From NCBI GenBank assembly GCA_040755975.1, contig JBFLZY010000018.1, positions 1 to 39,921 on the forward strand: a stretch of DNA of 39,921 nt, read 5' to 3'. Below the pieces are notes generated by a model. The model saw only the letters and a list, made by a program, of their open reading frames with translations, ran no database searches and was not told the origin of the DNA. This DNA is from JAIMBK01 sp040755975 (lineage in GTDB: Bacteria; Bacillota; Desulfotomaculia; Desulfotomaculales; Nap2-2B). Within the stretch, counting starts at the first letter, position 1, and each line of letters begins with the position of its first letter. Shown piece by piece: positions 7,704 to 15,172 of this stretch. Made by a program: the position numbers and the translations under genes.

Positions 7704-8324
7704 TCACGTTTTCGGGATAACGATTATATTTTGTTCCCCCACCCCGGTTCCCCAGGAGACTACTTCGCAAATTTTTGTTATGTCTTCGGGCGTGATTTTT
7801 TGCGGGGTTTGCCCTTTCGCCGGCTGGACGATTACGGTTACTCCTTTTTCCTCAATGCATACGGTAGCATCCTGGTATCCTTTCGCCCGGATTAAGTGCT
7901 CCAGTTCCATTTCTTTGGCAAGCTTGCCGCTGATGGCCAGGAGCTCCTCCTGCGCCTTCTGGCGCGCCTGTTCACTTGCCGTGGGGCTGTTGATGATTTC
8001 CCGGAGGAGCTCTATTTGGCGGCCCCGTGTTCGCTCGCGGTCCAACCGGTATTCGATGAAAAAATCAAGGTTATTTCTTTCGCCAATTGTTATCTGCGTT
8101 TTCGCCTGTGTCGGCGAAACGGCTATTTCCCCACTGTTCCCGGGGGCAACCGGGGAAGCCGGCCGGGGGGCCGGTTGCAGGCCGGTGTTCTGGACAGCCA
8201 CGGCCCTTTCTTTTTTTAGGATTTTGGCCGGGATTTCCAGCAGCCCGCTAAAAAGCAGTCCCGCACCGAGTAAAATTGCCAGTAAAAGGTAAAGGAAACG
8301 CTTGCGAATAATGATCGAGAGCAT
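7704..8324 (-). CDS. spoIIIAH: Stage III sporulation protein AH
   Basis: Mother-cell membrane protein that in Bacillus joins SpoIIQ across the intermembrane space during engulfment, forming part of the feeding-tube channel. It is 206 residues: one transmembrane helix near the N-terminus (about 9-27), a variable linker, and an extracytoplasmic ring-building domain ending GVGEQNIIVIPKT. The ATG is one base after the spoIIIAG stop, and its ribosome site GGAGGG overlaps the end of spoIIIAG, so translation is likely coupled. Confidence 0.93.
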   Translation of the reverse strand: MLSIIIRKRFLYLLLAILLGAGLLFSGLLEIPAKILKKERAVAVQNTGLQPAPRPASPVAPGNSGEIAVSPTQAKTQITIGERNNLDFFIEYRLDRERTRGRQIELLREIINSPTASEQARQKAQEELLAISGKLAKEMELEHLIRAKGYQDATVCIEEKGVTVIVQPAKGQTPQKITPEDITKICEVVSWGTGVGEQNIIVIPKT

Positions 8325-8325
8325 T

Positions 8326-8943
8326 TTATTTCCCTCCCCCGGCCGGCAGGACGAGAATTTTTTGCGGTTCTACGCCCAGGGCTACCTGCACTGCTTTAAA
8401 TAAATGGGCCTTGATTAACGGGTCTTTTGCTCCTTCCGCCACGACCAGCACCCCCGCTATGCGCGCCGCCTGTTCTTCTTCGATCACGGGAGTTTCCCTT
8501 TGGCCATCGCGAATCAAAACAAGCTGTTCGTTGCCGGTGTTTTCGGTAATCAGCCTGGTGCCGCCCGCCTGATCTTTTTCCTCCGTAGTTTTGCGGCCGG
8601 TAGTGGTGTTAATGGCGTATTTATCGCGCTTCGAACTGGCCAGGCGGACGGTTACGTCAACCTTTCCGGCTCCCTCCACCTGGCTCAACATTTTTTTCAG
8701 GCGGCCGGCCAGCATCTCTTCCTCCTGGGCCATTGCCGAGCGAAAAATACTTTTCTGTTCCGCAGTTTCACCCGTTGTTTTATTCTGGGCGCTTTGCCCG
8801 GACCGGCTGCCGTGGCCGATTAAAATTAAGGCAATGCCCAGGATTACCGCGCACATCAGCCAGATAATCTTTTGCCTTTGTTGTTTGGGAGGATAATCGC
8901 CTTCCCCGCTGCCGCCCGCAATTTTCTGCAACAAGCCTCTCAT
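8326..8943 (-). CDS. spoIIIAG: Stage III sporulation protein AG
   Basis: Ring-forming membrane protein of the mother cell-forespore channel. It is 205 residues with one transmembrane helix (about 29-44, LMCAVILGIALILIG) and an extracytoplasmic domain. That domain contains RLKKMLSQVEGAGKVDVTVRL and VIEEEQAARIAGVLVVAEGAKD, features shared with flagellar FliF-type ring-building modules. GAGGAG precedes the ATG. It lies between spoIIIAF and spoIIIAH in the operon. Confidence 0.94.
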   Translation of the reverse strand: MRGLLQKIAGGSGEGDYPPKQQRQKIIWLMCAVILGIALILIGHGSRSGQSAQNKTTGETAEQKSIFRSAMAQEEEMLAGRLKKMLSQVEGAGKVDVTVRLASSKRDKYAINTTTGRKTTEEKDQAGGTRLITENTGNEQLVLIRDGQRETPVIEEEQAARIAGVLVVAEGAKDPLIKAHLFKAVQVALGVEPQKILVLPAGGGK

Positions 8944-8958
8944 TTTCCCGCTCCTCTC

Positions 8959-9612
8959 TTAACTCCCTTCAATGACCTGCACCTGTTCGGGAGAAAGGTT
9001 GTAAAAATTTGCGATTGTTGTTTTTAGCTTGTTTATAACCTCCGCAGGCAAAGGTTGCGTCCGTTCCAGTTGCCCGCTGCCGGTTTTTTCCGATTCAGCT
9101 CGTTCTCGTTCACCAACCGAAATTTTTACCGGTTGCGTTACTGGATTGTGCTTCCCGCCGGAAAACTGTGCATTTTTCATCACTATCCGGATTTGTTTCA
9201 CCTGGCCAAATTTAGGGTTGTTTTCTTCGGTGTAGACGTCTACTTCCGCCGAAAGAACGGCTACTTCCCCGCTCAAACCGGCCAGGGCGCTGACCTGGCG
9301 GGCCAGGGAGCGCCGGTATTCTTCCAGCGCCCTGGTCCGGTGAGCCGCGCTTAATTTTTCGGCGCTGGCCATAATTTCGGTTAAGGCGGCTGAGCCGGCC
9401 TGCCGGCCGCCGATTACCTGCTCAGGCAGGGCCAGCGTCCAACCCCCCCGGAACAGACTGCCCAGCGCTCCGAGTACCGTAATAATCACCAGCAGCCCCA
9501 CTACCAGCTTTACGTAGCGCTTCATCTCGCCCGTCGGGAGAAGGATTTCCAAAAGGACGGCCAGCACAACGATCACGATCAGGTTTTGGATAAGCAGGCG
9601 AATTATTTCCAA
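8959..9612 (-). CDS. spoIIIAF: Stage III sporulation protein AF
   Basis: Mother-cell membrane protein of the SpoIIIA complex. It is 217 residues, with two N-terminal transmembrane helices (about 5-25 and 32-52) and a soluble C-terminal domain ending LSPEQVQVIEGS. The start codon is TTG, with GGGGGAG 6 bases upstream; no ATG fits. It follows spoIIIAE by 22 bases. Confidence 0.92.
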   Translation of the reverse strand: MEIIRLLIQNLIVIVVLAVLLEILLPTGEMKRYVKLVVGLLVIITVLGALGSLFRGGWTLALPEQVIGGRQAGSAALTEIMASAEKLSAAHRTRALEEYRRSLARQVSALAGLSGEVAVLSAEVDVYTEENNPKFGQVKQIRIVMKNAQFSGGKHNPVTQPVKISVGERERAESEKTGSGQLERTQPLPAEVINKLKTTIANFYNLSPEQVQVIEGS

Positions 9613-9634
9613 GGGTTTCTCCCCCAGGTTGTGT

Positions 9635-10846
9635 TCAGCGCAGCATTACGGTCAGGTTCCCCACGCCGACTAAAATGGCAATGACAAAAAAGAACAGCAA
9701 CCCCACCACGGAGACCACGGCAAAAACCATCATCAGGCTGGAGCCCAAATCATTCAAGCAATCAACCACCTGCCCTTCTCCCACGGGCTGAACCAGAGCG
9801 CCGGCAAGTTTATAGATCAGGGCAAGGGTAATTATCTTGAGTAGAGGGAGCCCCATAATTAATAAAACGGCAATCATTCCGGCCACCCCCGCAGCGTTTT
9901 TGATCAGGAGCGACGAACTGATGATCGCTTCCAGGGCGTCCGAAAACATTCCGCCGACAATCGGAATAAAGGAGTCTACGGCAAACTTGACTGTTCGCAA
10001 GGCGATCCCGTCGCCCACGCCCCCGGCCACTCCCCGGATGACCAGGACACCCAAAAAAATCGTCCCGAAAACCCCCAGGATCCCCAGGGCGACCGTTTTC
10101 AGGAGACCGGCCAGGTGAGACACCCTGAACTGGGGGGAAAGGTTGCCGACGATACTGAGCACGGCGGCAAAGAAAATCAGCGGCAGGACAATGTTCTTCG
10201 TGAGCGTGCCGAGAACGGTCAGCGTGCCCAGAATGACCGGGTGAAAGATGGCCGCTGAGGCCACTCCCCCGAGCGCTACCAGGAGGGTCAGCAGAAGGGG
10301 TAGCAGGGCCTGCATGAAAGAAACCATTTTGTCCACTACTTCCCGACCAGCGTTCACGGCCAGGGCAAAAGAGCCAAGGGCCAGCCCGACAATTACCAGG
10401 TAAACCACGATATAGCTGAGCTGGCCCGTCGTCCCGCGGTCAAAGGCAACGGTCAGGTTATGCAAGACGGCGCAGATGACGGCCAGGATGATTAGCTTCC
10501 CCAAAAGGGCGGAACTGGCTACAACTTCCCGAAAAAAGCAGGTTAAAACGTTCTGTAAAATGCCGACGGGGGTTAATTCAATTTCTCCTTTGGCCAGTTT
10601 AATTAAAAGATCCCGAAAGTTGAGTTCCGGCACGGATTTCTTTATTTCGCTGTCCAGCCGGTTGATGTAACCCTCGATTTCTTTCATATCTAACTCGGGT
10701 TGGTTTACCCTGGATTGGTTTTGGGCATCATTTATTTGCCCATGAAAAGGAATTTGCTGCTCATTTGTCGCCGCGGGGCCGGCTGCCGTGGCGCAAGCCG
10801 GAAAAATAAGCAAAGCAAGAAAGAAGAGCCAAGCCGACTTTCTCAT
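9635..10846 (-). CDS. spoIIIAE: Stage III sporulation protein AE
   Basis: Polytopic membrane protein, the likely membrane channel component of the SpoIIIA-SpoIIQ apparatus. It has an N-terminal signal peptide (MRKSAWLFFLALLIFPACATA), a soluble stretch, then about seven or eight hydrophobic helices to the C-terminus. The ATG at 10844-10846 (403 residues) has GAGGTGG 8 bases upstream; a GTG four codons earlier lacks a properly spaced site. The ribosome site overlaps the spoIIIAD stop, implying coupling. Confidence 0.94.
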   Translation of the reverse strand: MRKSAWLFFLALLIFPACATAAGPAATNEQQIPFHGQINDAQNQSRVNQPELDMKEIEGYINRLDSEIKKSVPELNFRDLLIKLAKGEIELTPVGILQNVLTCFFREVVASSALLGKLIILAVICAVLHNLTVAFDRGTTGQLSYIVVYLVIVGLALGSFALAVNAGREVVDKMVSFMQALLPLLLTLLVALGGVASAAIFHPVILGTLTVLGTLTKNIVLPLIFFAAVLSIVGNLSPQFRVSHLAGLLKTVALGILGVFGTIFLGVLVIRGVAGGVGDGIALRTVKFAVDSFIPIVGGMFSDALEAIISSSLLIKNAAGVAGMIAVLLIMGLPLLKIITLALIYKLAGALVQPVGEGQVVDCLNDLGSSLMMVFAVVSVVGLLFFFVIAILVGVGNLTVMLR

Positions 10847-10859
10847 TAAACCAACCACC

Positions 10860-11246
10860 TCAAGGCACCAGTTTTAATAAAGCTTGCAGTACCGCGGCCA
10901 GGATGGGAACGGCCAGGATTAACACCAGCACCTTGGCGGCGAATTCGATCTTCACGGCCAGCGCGCCTTCTCCGGCATCCCGGCAGATTTGCGCCCCGAA
11001 TTCGGCTATGTAGGCAATGGCCGTGATTTTTAAGATGGTGACCAGGTAAATGGCATTTAAATCGGCACGATTCGCCAGTTCTTTTAAAACGTCAACGACC
11101 GCTCCGATTTTGCCGAGCACCAGCAAAAAAATGATAATGCCCGCCGCGATACTCACGGTGGCGGCTATTTCCGGCTTGTTTTGCCGGATGGTGACGGCCA
11201 GAACCGCCGCCACGATGCCGATCCCGACGATTTGCATGATTTCCAT
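10860..11246 (-). CDS. spoIIIAD: Stage III sporulation protein AD
   Basis: Small polytopic membrane protein of the SpoIIIA complex, 128 residues with four hydrophobic segments, starting MEIMQIVGIGIVAAVLAVTI. The family is related to SpoIIIAC and of normal length here. It lies 22 bases after spoIIIAC. An internal ATG three codons on (MQIVGIG) is a possible alternative start. Confidence 0.94.
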   Translation of the reverse strand: MEIMQIVGIGIVAAVLAVTIRQNKPEIAATVSIAAGIIIFLLVLGKIGAVVDVLKELANRADLNAIYLVTILKITAIAYIAEFGAQICRDAGEGALAVKIEFAAKVLVLILAVPILAAVLQALLKLVP

Positions 11247-11268
11247 GGCCTTTCGCCCCTTTTAACGG

Positions 11269-11472
11269 CTAAAAAAGTTTAAAGACGGACCGGACCTGGT
11301 CGAAAAAGTTTCCCAGGAGCTGAATGACCCAGATTAAAACGATCCCCAGGCCGCCCAGGGTGGCCAGAAAAGCGTAATCTTCCTTCCCGGAATTTTTCAG
11401 GATGTAATGGGCGGCGCCCACCAGGATGCCGACACCGACGATTTTAAAGATGAGATTGATATCATACCCCAT
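11269..11472 (-). CDS. spoIIIAC: Stage III sporulation protein AC
   Basis: Small membrane protein with two transmembrane helices (IVGVGILVGAAHYIL and FLATLGGLGIVLIWVIQLL), 67 residues, which is the family length. The frame stays open upstream to 11565, but the real start is the ATG at 11470-11472 (MGYDINLIFK). That choice fits the family and has GGGGTG 6 bases upstream. It starts 38 bases after spoIIIAB. Confidence 0.94.
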   Translation of the reverse strand: MGYDINLIFKIVGVGILVGAAHYILKNSGKEDYAFLATLGGLGIVLIWVIQLLGNFFDQVRSVFKLF

Positions 11473-11510
11473 TCCTTTCACCCCGTAAAAAATTTTTCCG
11501 GTCACCTGGT

Positions 11511-12029
11511 CTAGTATAAAAGAAGGACGATTATCAGACCGCCGAGAAAGCCCAGGTAGTTCCATAACTTGACGTGTCTGGCGGCCTCGTTTTGCGCCCG
11601 GTCTATTTCGGCACCGATTTGGTCGATGGCCAAGCGCAGGTGCCTGGTTTGGTCCTGGCGGTCCGAGATTCCCAGGGCTCTACCCAGATTGCTTAAGATC
11701 GCCAGGTCGCTTTTCAGCAGCGCCGTTTGCGGATAAAAGGTCTTGAGCGCCTTTTCCCACGCTTCCCGGGCCGTGCAGCCGGGCGTGGTCCTCAGTTCGG
11801 CCAGAGCGGATGCAAATAAAGGGGTCACGCGTTTATCCGCCCGGGCGGCTATGGAACGCAAAGCCTCCGCCAGGGGCGTGGCGGCGTAATTGATTTCTGT
11901 TTCCAGCATTTGCAGAGCTGCCTGCAGGTTGCGCAAGTCTGCCGGCCGCAGTGAATAACTGCGGGCAATCATTACGCCAATCAACCCGCAGCTCAGGATA
12001 ATGACCAGCGCACCCACCAGCTTGAGCAC
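11511..12029 (-). CDS. spoIIIAB: Stage III sporulation protein AB
   Basis: Membrane protein of the SpoIIIA complex, 172 residues. There is a transmembrane helix at each end (MLKLVGALVIILSCGLIGVM and YLGFLGGLIIVLLLY) with a helical cytoplasmic part between. The fold is related to T2SS GspF-like proteins in the literature. The start is GTG, and the protein aligns from its first residue with the usual MLKLLGA start. It is 7 bases after spoIIIAA. Confidence 0.93.
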   Translation of the reverse strand: MLKLVGALVIILSCGLIGVMIARSYSLRPADLRNLQAALQMLETEINYAATPLAEALRSIAARADKRVTPLFASALAELRTTPGCTAREAWEKALKTFYPQTALLKSDLAILSNLGRALGISDRQDQTRHLRLAIDQIGAEIDRAQNEAARHVKLWNYLGFLGGLIIVLLLY

Positions 12030-12036
12030 AGCCTTT

Positions 12037-13137
12037 TCATTCCTTTCCGGGGGATCGGCTGGTAATATTTTTCATAAGCGGCGTTAGCGATTTGCCATCA
12101 AAGATTTCTTCCACCGTTCCGATGCCCTGCGAGCGTCCCAGTAACACGTAACGTTCGATCACTTTTAAATTGAGCAAATAATTTAAAGAAGGCCGGGCGG
12201 CCAGTTCCCTCAGCGACGAACCATGCACCGTAACGATTACTTTCACCCCGGCGTTGAACACTTCTTCCAGGGCGGCCACGTCGTCGCGGCTGCCGATTTC
12301 GTCGGTGGCGATGACCTGCGGGGCCATCGCGCGGAGCAGCATGATCATTCCTTCGGCCTTGGAACACCCGTCCAGCACATCTGTCCGCATGCCCACGTCC
12401 CGCTGGGGTACTCCGCGGTAACAACCCGCCAGTTCCGAGCGCTCGTCGACCAGACCGACGGTTAAGCCGGGAAAATTCAATCCGGGGATACCGTTGCTGA
12501 TTTGCCGGACGAGATCGCGCAGCAGAGTAGTTTTGCCGCAACGGGGCGGGGAAAAAATTAGCGTATGGTAAATGTTGGCAGACATCGGATCCAGCAGGTA
12601 GGGCAAGACGGGATCGGCAATGCAATTTATTTCCCGGGAGATACGAATATTTAAACTGGATATATATTTGAGCGTTTTTACCCGCCCTTTTTCAACCACC
12701 GCTTTTCCCGCCAGGCCCACCCGGTGGCCGCCCGGCAAGGTGATGTAGCCATTTTTCAACTCTTCTTCAAAAGCGTATAGTGAGCACCCGCTAACGAGTT
12801 GGGTGACGCGCTGAACATCATCCGCCGTGACCAGGTAAGCCCGGGCGCAATCTTTGATCAGGGCGCCATTTTGAGCGACCATGCGATCCTCGCCGGGCAG
12901 TCCGATAATCAACGGCCTGTCCTGCCTTAAGCGGATTTCTTCTAATTTCCCGAGCACTTCGGCAGGCAAGTTCGTAATTATCGCGTTTAAAGCCGGAGGT
13001 AAAAACGGTAAGATTTCCTGCCAGGGGGCGGGGTTTGGCTTTGCCGCCCTGGTTGTTGGAATCCCGGTTTCGCTTGGTGAAACCCCGCCCTGTGGCCGGG
13101 AAGGCGCGCGCTCCGTCAGCGGATATACCTTTGGCAC
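12037..13137 (-). CDS. spoIIIAA: Stage III sporulation protein AA (ATPase)
   Basis: Cytoplasmic secretion-ATPase-like protein that powers the SpoIIIA channel. The 366 residues include a P-loop SPPRCGKTTLL (196-206, first Gly replaced by Ser) and Walker B VIATDEIG (275-282). Other family motifs present are GYITLPGGHRVGLAG (130-144) and GLVDERSELAG (228-238). The start is GTG with AAGGAGG 9 bases upstream. This adds about 40 proline- and serine-rich residues before the conserved part, so the protein is longer than the usual 300-330. It is the first gene of the eight-gene operon. Confidence 0.95.
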   Translation of the reverse strand: MPKVYPLTERAPSRPQGGVSPSETGIPTTRAAKPNPAPWQEILPFLPPALNAIITNLPAEVLGKLEEIRLRQDRPLIIGLPGEDRMVAQNGALIKDCARAYLVTADDVQRVTQLVSGCSLYAFEEELKNGYITLPGGHRVGLAGKAVVEKGRVKTLKYISSLNIRISREINCIADPVLPYLLDPMSANIYHTLIFSPPRCGKTTLLRDLVRQISNGIPGLNFPGLTVGLVDERSELAGCYRGVPQRDVGMRTDVLDGCSKAEGMIMLLRAMAPQVIATDEIGSRDDVAALEEVFNAGVKVIVTVHGSSLRELAARPSLNYLLNLKVIERYVLLGRSQGIGTVEEIFDGKSLTPLMKNITSRSPGKE

Positions 13138-13160
13138 CTGTTTGTCCCTCCTTATATCCC

Positions 13161-13191
13161 ATAACTATGGCGGTTTGCGTTGTTTTATGCC
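13161..13191 (-). promoter_or_regulatory. Possible sigma-E promoter of the spoIIIA operon
   Basis: On the minus strand GGCATAAAA is followed after 13 bases by CATAGTTAT. This resembles the sigma-E elements (ATA-type -35 and CATAnnnT -10), and the spoIIIA operon is a known sigma-E target in Bacillus. It lies about 25 bases upstream of the spoIIIAA start. No SigA-like promoter is visible here. Confidence 0.45.
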
Positions 13192-13214
13192 AGCACCTTT
13201 CTGTCGACTAAAAA

Positions 13215-13246
13215 GCAAAAAAGGCACTTGCCAGTGCCTTTTTTGC
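13215..13246. terminator. Bidirectional terminator between the reductase gene and spoIIIAA
   Basis: A perfect 14-bp inverted repeat, GCAAAAAAGGCACT (13215-13228) and AGTGCCTTTTTTGC (13233-13246), has a 4-base loop and T/A runs inside the arms. It ends the leftward 13289-14971 gene and insulates spoIIIA. Confidence 0.9.
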
Positions 13247-13288
13247 TGTCGAGCTGGACTTAATAAAGCCGGGAAAATATCCGGTCTT

Positions 13289-14971
13289 TTAATCCAGTTC
13301 GTAGGGCCAGCCCAGCAGGCCGCCTTCTAAGAAGCGGACGTTCTTAAAACCGGCCCCCTCCAGAATGCGCTGTGCCTCGTAGCTCCGGCTGCCAATTGCG
13401 CAGAGCACAACAATTTCCTTGTCTTTCGGAATTTCACCGATCCTCTCCCGCAATTCCCCGATGGGGATTAAGAGTGTCCTTGCGTCCTCAATGTGCCGGG
13501 CCCGGTATTGGGGCTGGGTCCGCACATCCAGCAGGACAAAATCATCTTCGCCGGCCAGTTGACCGTGTAATTCCCCGGCGCTGATACCCTTGGCGACCCC
13601 CTGCATTTTATTCCGTACCGTGTTTGCGCCGTGCTGAAGGGGATCAATGGGCGTATTGAAAGGCGGCGCGTATCCTAAATCCAGGCAGGCCAGATCGTCA
13701 ACGCGCGCTCCGTAATTGATCGCGCAGGCCAGCACATCGATCCGCTTGACCACATCTCCTTCGCCAACGGCCTGGGCGCCCAGGACCCGCCCGGTTCCGG
13801 TTTCCGTTATCAGTTTTAATAGCATCCGCCCGTGCTCCGGATGGTAATGCGTCCGGTCGTGTGCCCCGGTGGTGGTGACCGACACGCCAAAGCCTGCTTC
13901 CCGGGCCTGCTCTTCGCCCAGGCCGGTTCTGCCGGCGTTCTGGTTCAATAGCTTGATCACGGTGGTGCCGAGTATGCCGGGGAACCTGCTTTTCCCGCCC
14001 ACCACGTTGTCGCCGACCACCCTGCCCTGCCGGGCGGCGGTGGAAGCCAGCGGAATGTATACCTTCCGGCGGGAAACCAGGTGGAGGTTTTCCGCGCAGT
14101 CACCCAGGGCATAAATATCGGGGTCGCTGGTTTGCAAGTATTCGTTTACCGCAATGGCTCCGGTTTCGCCGATGGCCAGCCCGGCGGCCTTGGCCAGCGC
14201 AACGTTGGGGCGCACCCCTACCGCGATGATCACCAGATCGGCGTCCAGCGCGCCTTTGTCCGTTACCACCCGCGCGACCCGGCCTTCTTCATCCCCTTCC
14301 AGCCGCAGCACCTTTTCCCCCAGGTGAAATTCCACCCCCCGTTCTTCCAGCCTGCTTTTTAAAACGGCGGCCAGGTCGGCGTCCAGCATCCCGGGCAAGA
14401 TCTGCTCTTTTAATTCCACCACTGTTACAAAGATTTTGCGCCTGGCCAGGGCATCGACTGCTTCCATCCCGATCATGCCGGCCCCGATGATTACCACATC
14501 GTTGACATTTTCAATTTCCGCCATAATTTTTTGGGCGTCCTCAGGGTGGTTTAAGCGGTGCACACCTTTTAAGTCGATCCCCGCAAAGGGCGGCACCACG
14601 GGAAGCGAACCGGTGGCCAGGACGAGCTTGTCATAAGGAATCACGGACTCCGCCCGGGTATTCAGATCAACGACAATCACCTCTTTTTTTTGACGATTAA
14701 TGGCCAGCGCTTCCGTGCGCGTGAGCACCCGGATATTCCGCTCGGTTAAGAAAAATTCCTCGTCCCTTTTGACCCCGTAGGGGGTGGTGAACAGTTCGTT
14801 GTAATCTTTTATTTGCCCGGACAGGTAAAAGGGCATGCCGCACCCTGCGTAAGAAATCAACCGGCCGCGCTCGATCATCGTGATTTCGGCCTGCGGGGAA
14901 AGCCGCCGGGCGCGGGCGGCGACTTTCGGACCGGCCGCTACGCCTCCAATAATAACGATTTTTTCGCCCAT
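13289..14971 (-). CDS. FAD-dependent CoA-disulfide reductase fused to a rhodanese domain (CoADR-RHD)
   Basis: Pyridine-nucleotide disulfide oxidoreductase of the CoADR/Npsr type. Such fusions reduce CoA-disulfides, CoA-persulfides or polysulfide. It is 560 residues. The FAD fold IIGGVAAGPKVAARAR is at the N-terminus. The active-site Cys44 sits in SYAGCGMPFYLSG (single-cysteine CoADR type), followed by an NAD fold VIIGAGMIGMEA and a second FAD motif IYALGDCAE. The C-terminal rhodanese domain (about 470-560) has LLDVRTQPQYRARHIEDA and active Cys524 in VVLCAIGSRS. It is monocistronic: promoter 14997-15026, terminator 13215-13246. Both active cysteines are present, so sulfur transfer from rhodanese to reductase is plausible. 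Confidence 0.92.
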   Translation of the reverse strand: MGEKIVIIGGVAAGPKVAARARRLSPQAEITMIERGRLISYAGCGMPFYLSGQIKDYNELFTTPYGVKRDEEFFLTERNIRVLTRTEALAINRQKKEVIVVDLNTRAESVIPYDKLVLATGSLPVVPPFAGIDLKGVHRLNHPEDAQKIMAEIENVNDVVIIGAGMIGMEAVDALARRKIFVTVVELKEQILPGMLDADLAAVLKSRLEERGVEFHLGEKVLRLEGDEEGRVARVVTDKGALDADLVIIAVGVRPNVALAKAAGLAIGETGAIAVNEYLQTSDPDIYALGDCAENLHLVSRRKVYIPLASTAARQGRVVGDNVVGGKSRFPGILGTTVIKLLNQNAGRTGLGEEQAREAGFGVSVTTTGAHDRTHYHPEHGRMLLKLITETGTGRVLGAQAVGEGDVVKRIDVLACAINYGARVDDLACLDLGYAPPFNTPIDPLQHGANTVRNKMQGVAKGISAGELHGQLAGEDDFVLLDVRTQPQYRARHIEDARTLLIPIGELRERIGEIPKDKEIVVLCAIGSRSYEAQRILEGAGFKNVRFLEGGLLGWPYELD

Positions 14972-14996
14972 TTCTTTTTCTTCCTCCCCTTTTCCT

Positions 14997-15026
14997 ATTC
15001 TAAACCTTTTTCTTTTCGCCAGTCAA
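14997..15026 (-). promoter_or_regulatory. Promoter of the CoADR-rhodanese gene
   Basis: On the minus strand TTGACT (15021-15026) and TAGAAT (14997-15002) are 18 bases apart, about 25 bases upstream of the gene. The 15027-15172 stretch is AT-rich and should hold the opposing acs-like promoter, but I see no convincing -35/-10 pair there. Confidence 0.6.
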
Positions 15027-15172
15027 GGGTCCACCGTTAGCCTCCTGAAAATGACCTTTTAAACGTAAAAAATAACCTTTGGCTCAAACATTCTTAATTA
15101 TAGTCAATTTCTGATTTAGAATTAAAGAAACATAGTTTTATATTACGAAACCAAGGGGGGCTGATTTAAGTA

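Noticed and set aside
15079..15104. SigA promoter for the acs-like gene (TTGGCT/TATAGT)
   Set aside because: The spacing is only 14 bases, too short for a normal promoter; I leave this promoter unassigned.
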